A stretch of DNA of 64,000 bases from Singulisphaera sp. GP187. Its GTDB lineage: Bacteria > Planctomycetota > Planctomycetia > Gemmatales > Gemmataceae. The notes under the pieces were generated by a model that worked only from the letters and a program-made list of their open reading frames with translations, searched no databases and was not told the DNA's origin. This document shows, piece after piece, positions 63,271 through 64,000 of the stretch (position 1 is the first letter of the stretch; each line of letters opens with the position of its first letter). Made by a program: the position numbers and the translations under genes. The stretch is from contig CAMAUE010000007.1 in NCBI GenBank assembly GCA_945861245.1, forward strand, positions 1 through 64,000, read 5' to 3'.

Positions 63271-64000
63271 ATGAATTATGATCCCTACGCTTCGTGCATT
63301 TGCGGTAGCGGCAAGAAATTCAAGTGGTGCTGCCAGCCGGTGCATCAACAACTCCAGAGCGTCTTTGAGCTGGAAAGCCAAGGCCAGCACGAAGCCGCCA
63401 TGCGTGCGCTCGACGCCGTCATCGCGCAGCATCCGACGAACCACGAAGTGTGGGGCCGCAAGGCGATGCTGCTCTACAACACGGGCAAGCCCGAGGAAGC
63501 CGAGGCGGCGCTCGACAAGGCGTTTGAGCTATTCCCGACTTATCCGTTCGGCTACTACCTCAAAGCGAATATGCGGCTGCAAGAAGGCGAACTCGCCGGC
63601 AGTTTGCTCTTGTTGCGCAAGGCGGCAGAGCATTATGACATTGCCGTCACTGATGTGCTCGGCGAGCTTTATGCGCAGATATTCAATTGCGAAATGAAGA
63701 TGAATCGGCCCATCGCGGCGCATGCGGCGCTGGAATTGGCCGTGCGGTTTACGCCCGAGGTACCGGAATATCGCAATGCGCTGAACTCGACCTACGGACC
63801 GGAGAATACGAATCTGCCCGCCAGCGCGAAAGCGAAATATACGTTCAGATCACCAAGCGCGTCGGCCTCGGCGGAACTGCAAGGCAAATGGGACGCGGCG
63901 TTGAAGGCCGCCGGCACCGGGAAACTCGCCGACGCGGCAAGGGCGTTTGAGCCGCTCGCCAAGGCCGATCCCGTCGAACCGGCGGCGGCGTATAACTACG
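63271..64000 (+). CDS. SEC-C motif / TPR protein, 3' end outside window
   Basis: It begins MNYDPYASCICGSGKKFKWC, a SEC-C-type zinc motif (C-x-C-x8-C-C) at the very N-terminus. TPR-like helices follow (QHEAAMRALDAVIAQHPTNH, GKPEEAEAALDKAFELFPTY). No stop before the window end, so at least 243 residues. It is probably a cytosolic scaffold. This arrangement, with SEC-C first and TPRs after, recurs in planctomycetes; function unknown. Confidence 0.85.
   Translation, partial: MNYDPYASCICGSGKKFKWCCQPVHQQLQSVFELESQGQHEAAMRALDAVIAQHPTNHEVWGRKAMLLYNTGKPEEAEAALDKAFELFPTYPFGYYLKANMRLQEGELAGSLLLLRKAAEHYDIAVTDVLGELYAQIFNCEMKMNRPIAAHAALELAVRFTPEVPEYRNALNSTYGPENTNLPASAKAKYTFRSPSASASAELQGKWDAALKAAGTGKLADAARAFEPLAKADPVEPAAAYNY

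Overview
The window reads as a chromosomal segment of a planctomycete, most likely of the Gemmata group. The evidence is a set of planctomycete-typical paralogues: a DUF1501 protein, two DUF1549/DUF1553 cytochrome-like proteins, a PVC-type heme-binding protein fused to an SGNH domain, a PPC-domain protein and a Hanks-type kinase. These sit in a GC-rich background with long, palindrome-filled intergenic spaces. No rRNA, tRNA, CRISPR array, prophage or transposase gene was recognised.

Layout. 1-3080: a lipoprotein cut by the window edge, then an HTTM membrane protein and its partner. 3846-10304: an RRM RNA-binding protein, a putative metalloprotease with a small membrane protein, a damaged PIN toxin operon, and the large SGNH/PVC-cytochrome protein. 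10876-18256: gatB, a 994-residue modular exported protein, a PQQ-type propeller protein and ribD. 18434-25797: a PfkB kinase, a Ser/Thr kinase, a histidine kinase, pnp, rpsO and a glycosyltransferase. 25990-30887: a twice-frameshifted UDP-sugar dehydrogenase, a lipoprotein with a degenerate phosphatase-like domain, a Cys/Met-metabolism PLP enzyme and hisG. 31216-36363: complex I genes nuoI-DUF2203-nuoA-nuoB-(two accessory genes)-nuoC-nuoD. 36735-49855: DUF1501, a PD-(D/E)XK-like protein, PPC and DUF1553 proteins, cobL, DUF2752 and a second DUF1553 protein. 49940-51364: a cluster of toxin-like genes (HEPN, Doc). 51407-57779: a cytochrome/WD40 protein, a Gfo/Idh/MocA oxidoreductase, a porin-like protein and small hypotheticals. 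57887-61492: a 4-hydroxyproline catabolic operon (epimerase plus a flavin/iron-sulfur dehydrogenase). 61579-64000: small membrane proteins, a BASS-like transporter and a SEC-C/TPR protein cut by the window end.

The most distinctive content is not protein coding. More than twenty long inverted repeats, in several sequence families, sit between genes. At least one family behaves as a small mobile element. A copy at 6030-6133 lies inside a PIN-domain toxin gene, flanked by a 9-bp direct repeat (TCAATGCTG), and removing it restores a perfect reading frame into the expected C-terminus. Two other copies, 14 kb apart, are identical at 108 of 110 positions. Outer ends and inner core arms look modular and recombine between families, arms co-vary inside each copy, and some copies supply the stop codon of the neighbouring gene. 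A second theme is toxin decay: all three toxin-like genes carry different lesions (insertion in PIN, in-frame TGA just before the HEPN RNAIAH motif, +1 base near the start of Doc), while the adjacent antitoxin-like genes remain open. Start sites were chosen by Shine-Dalgarno spacing, ATGA overlaps and family N-termini where visible.
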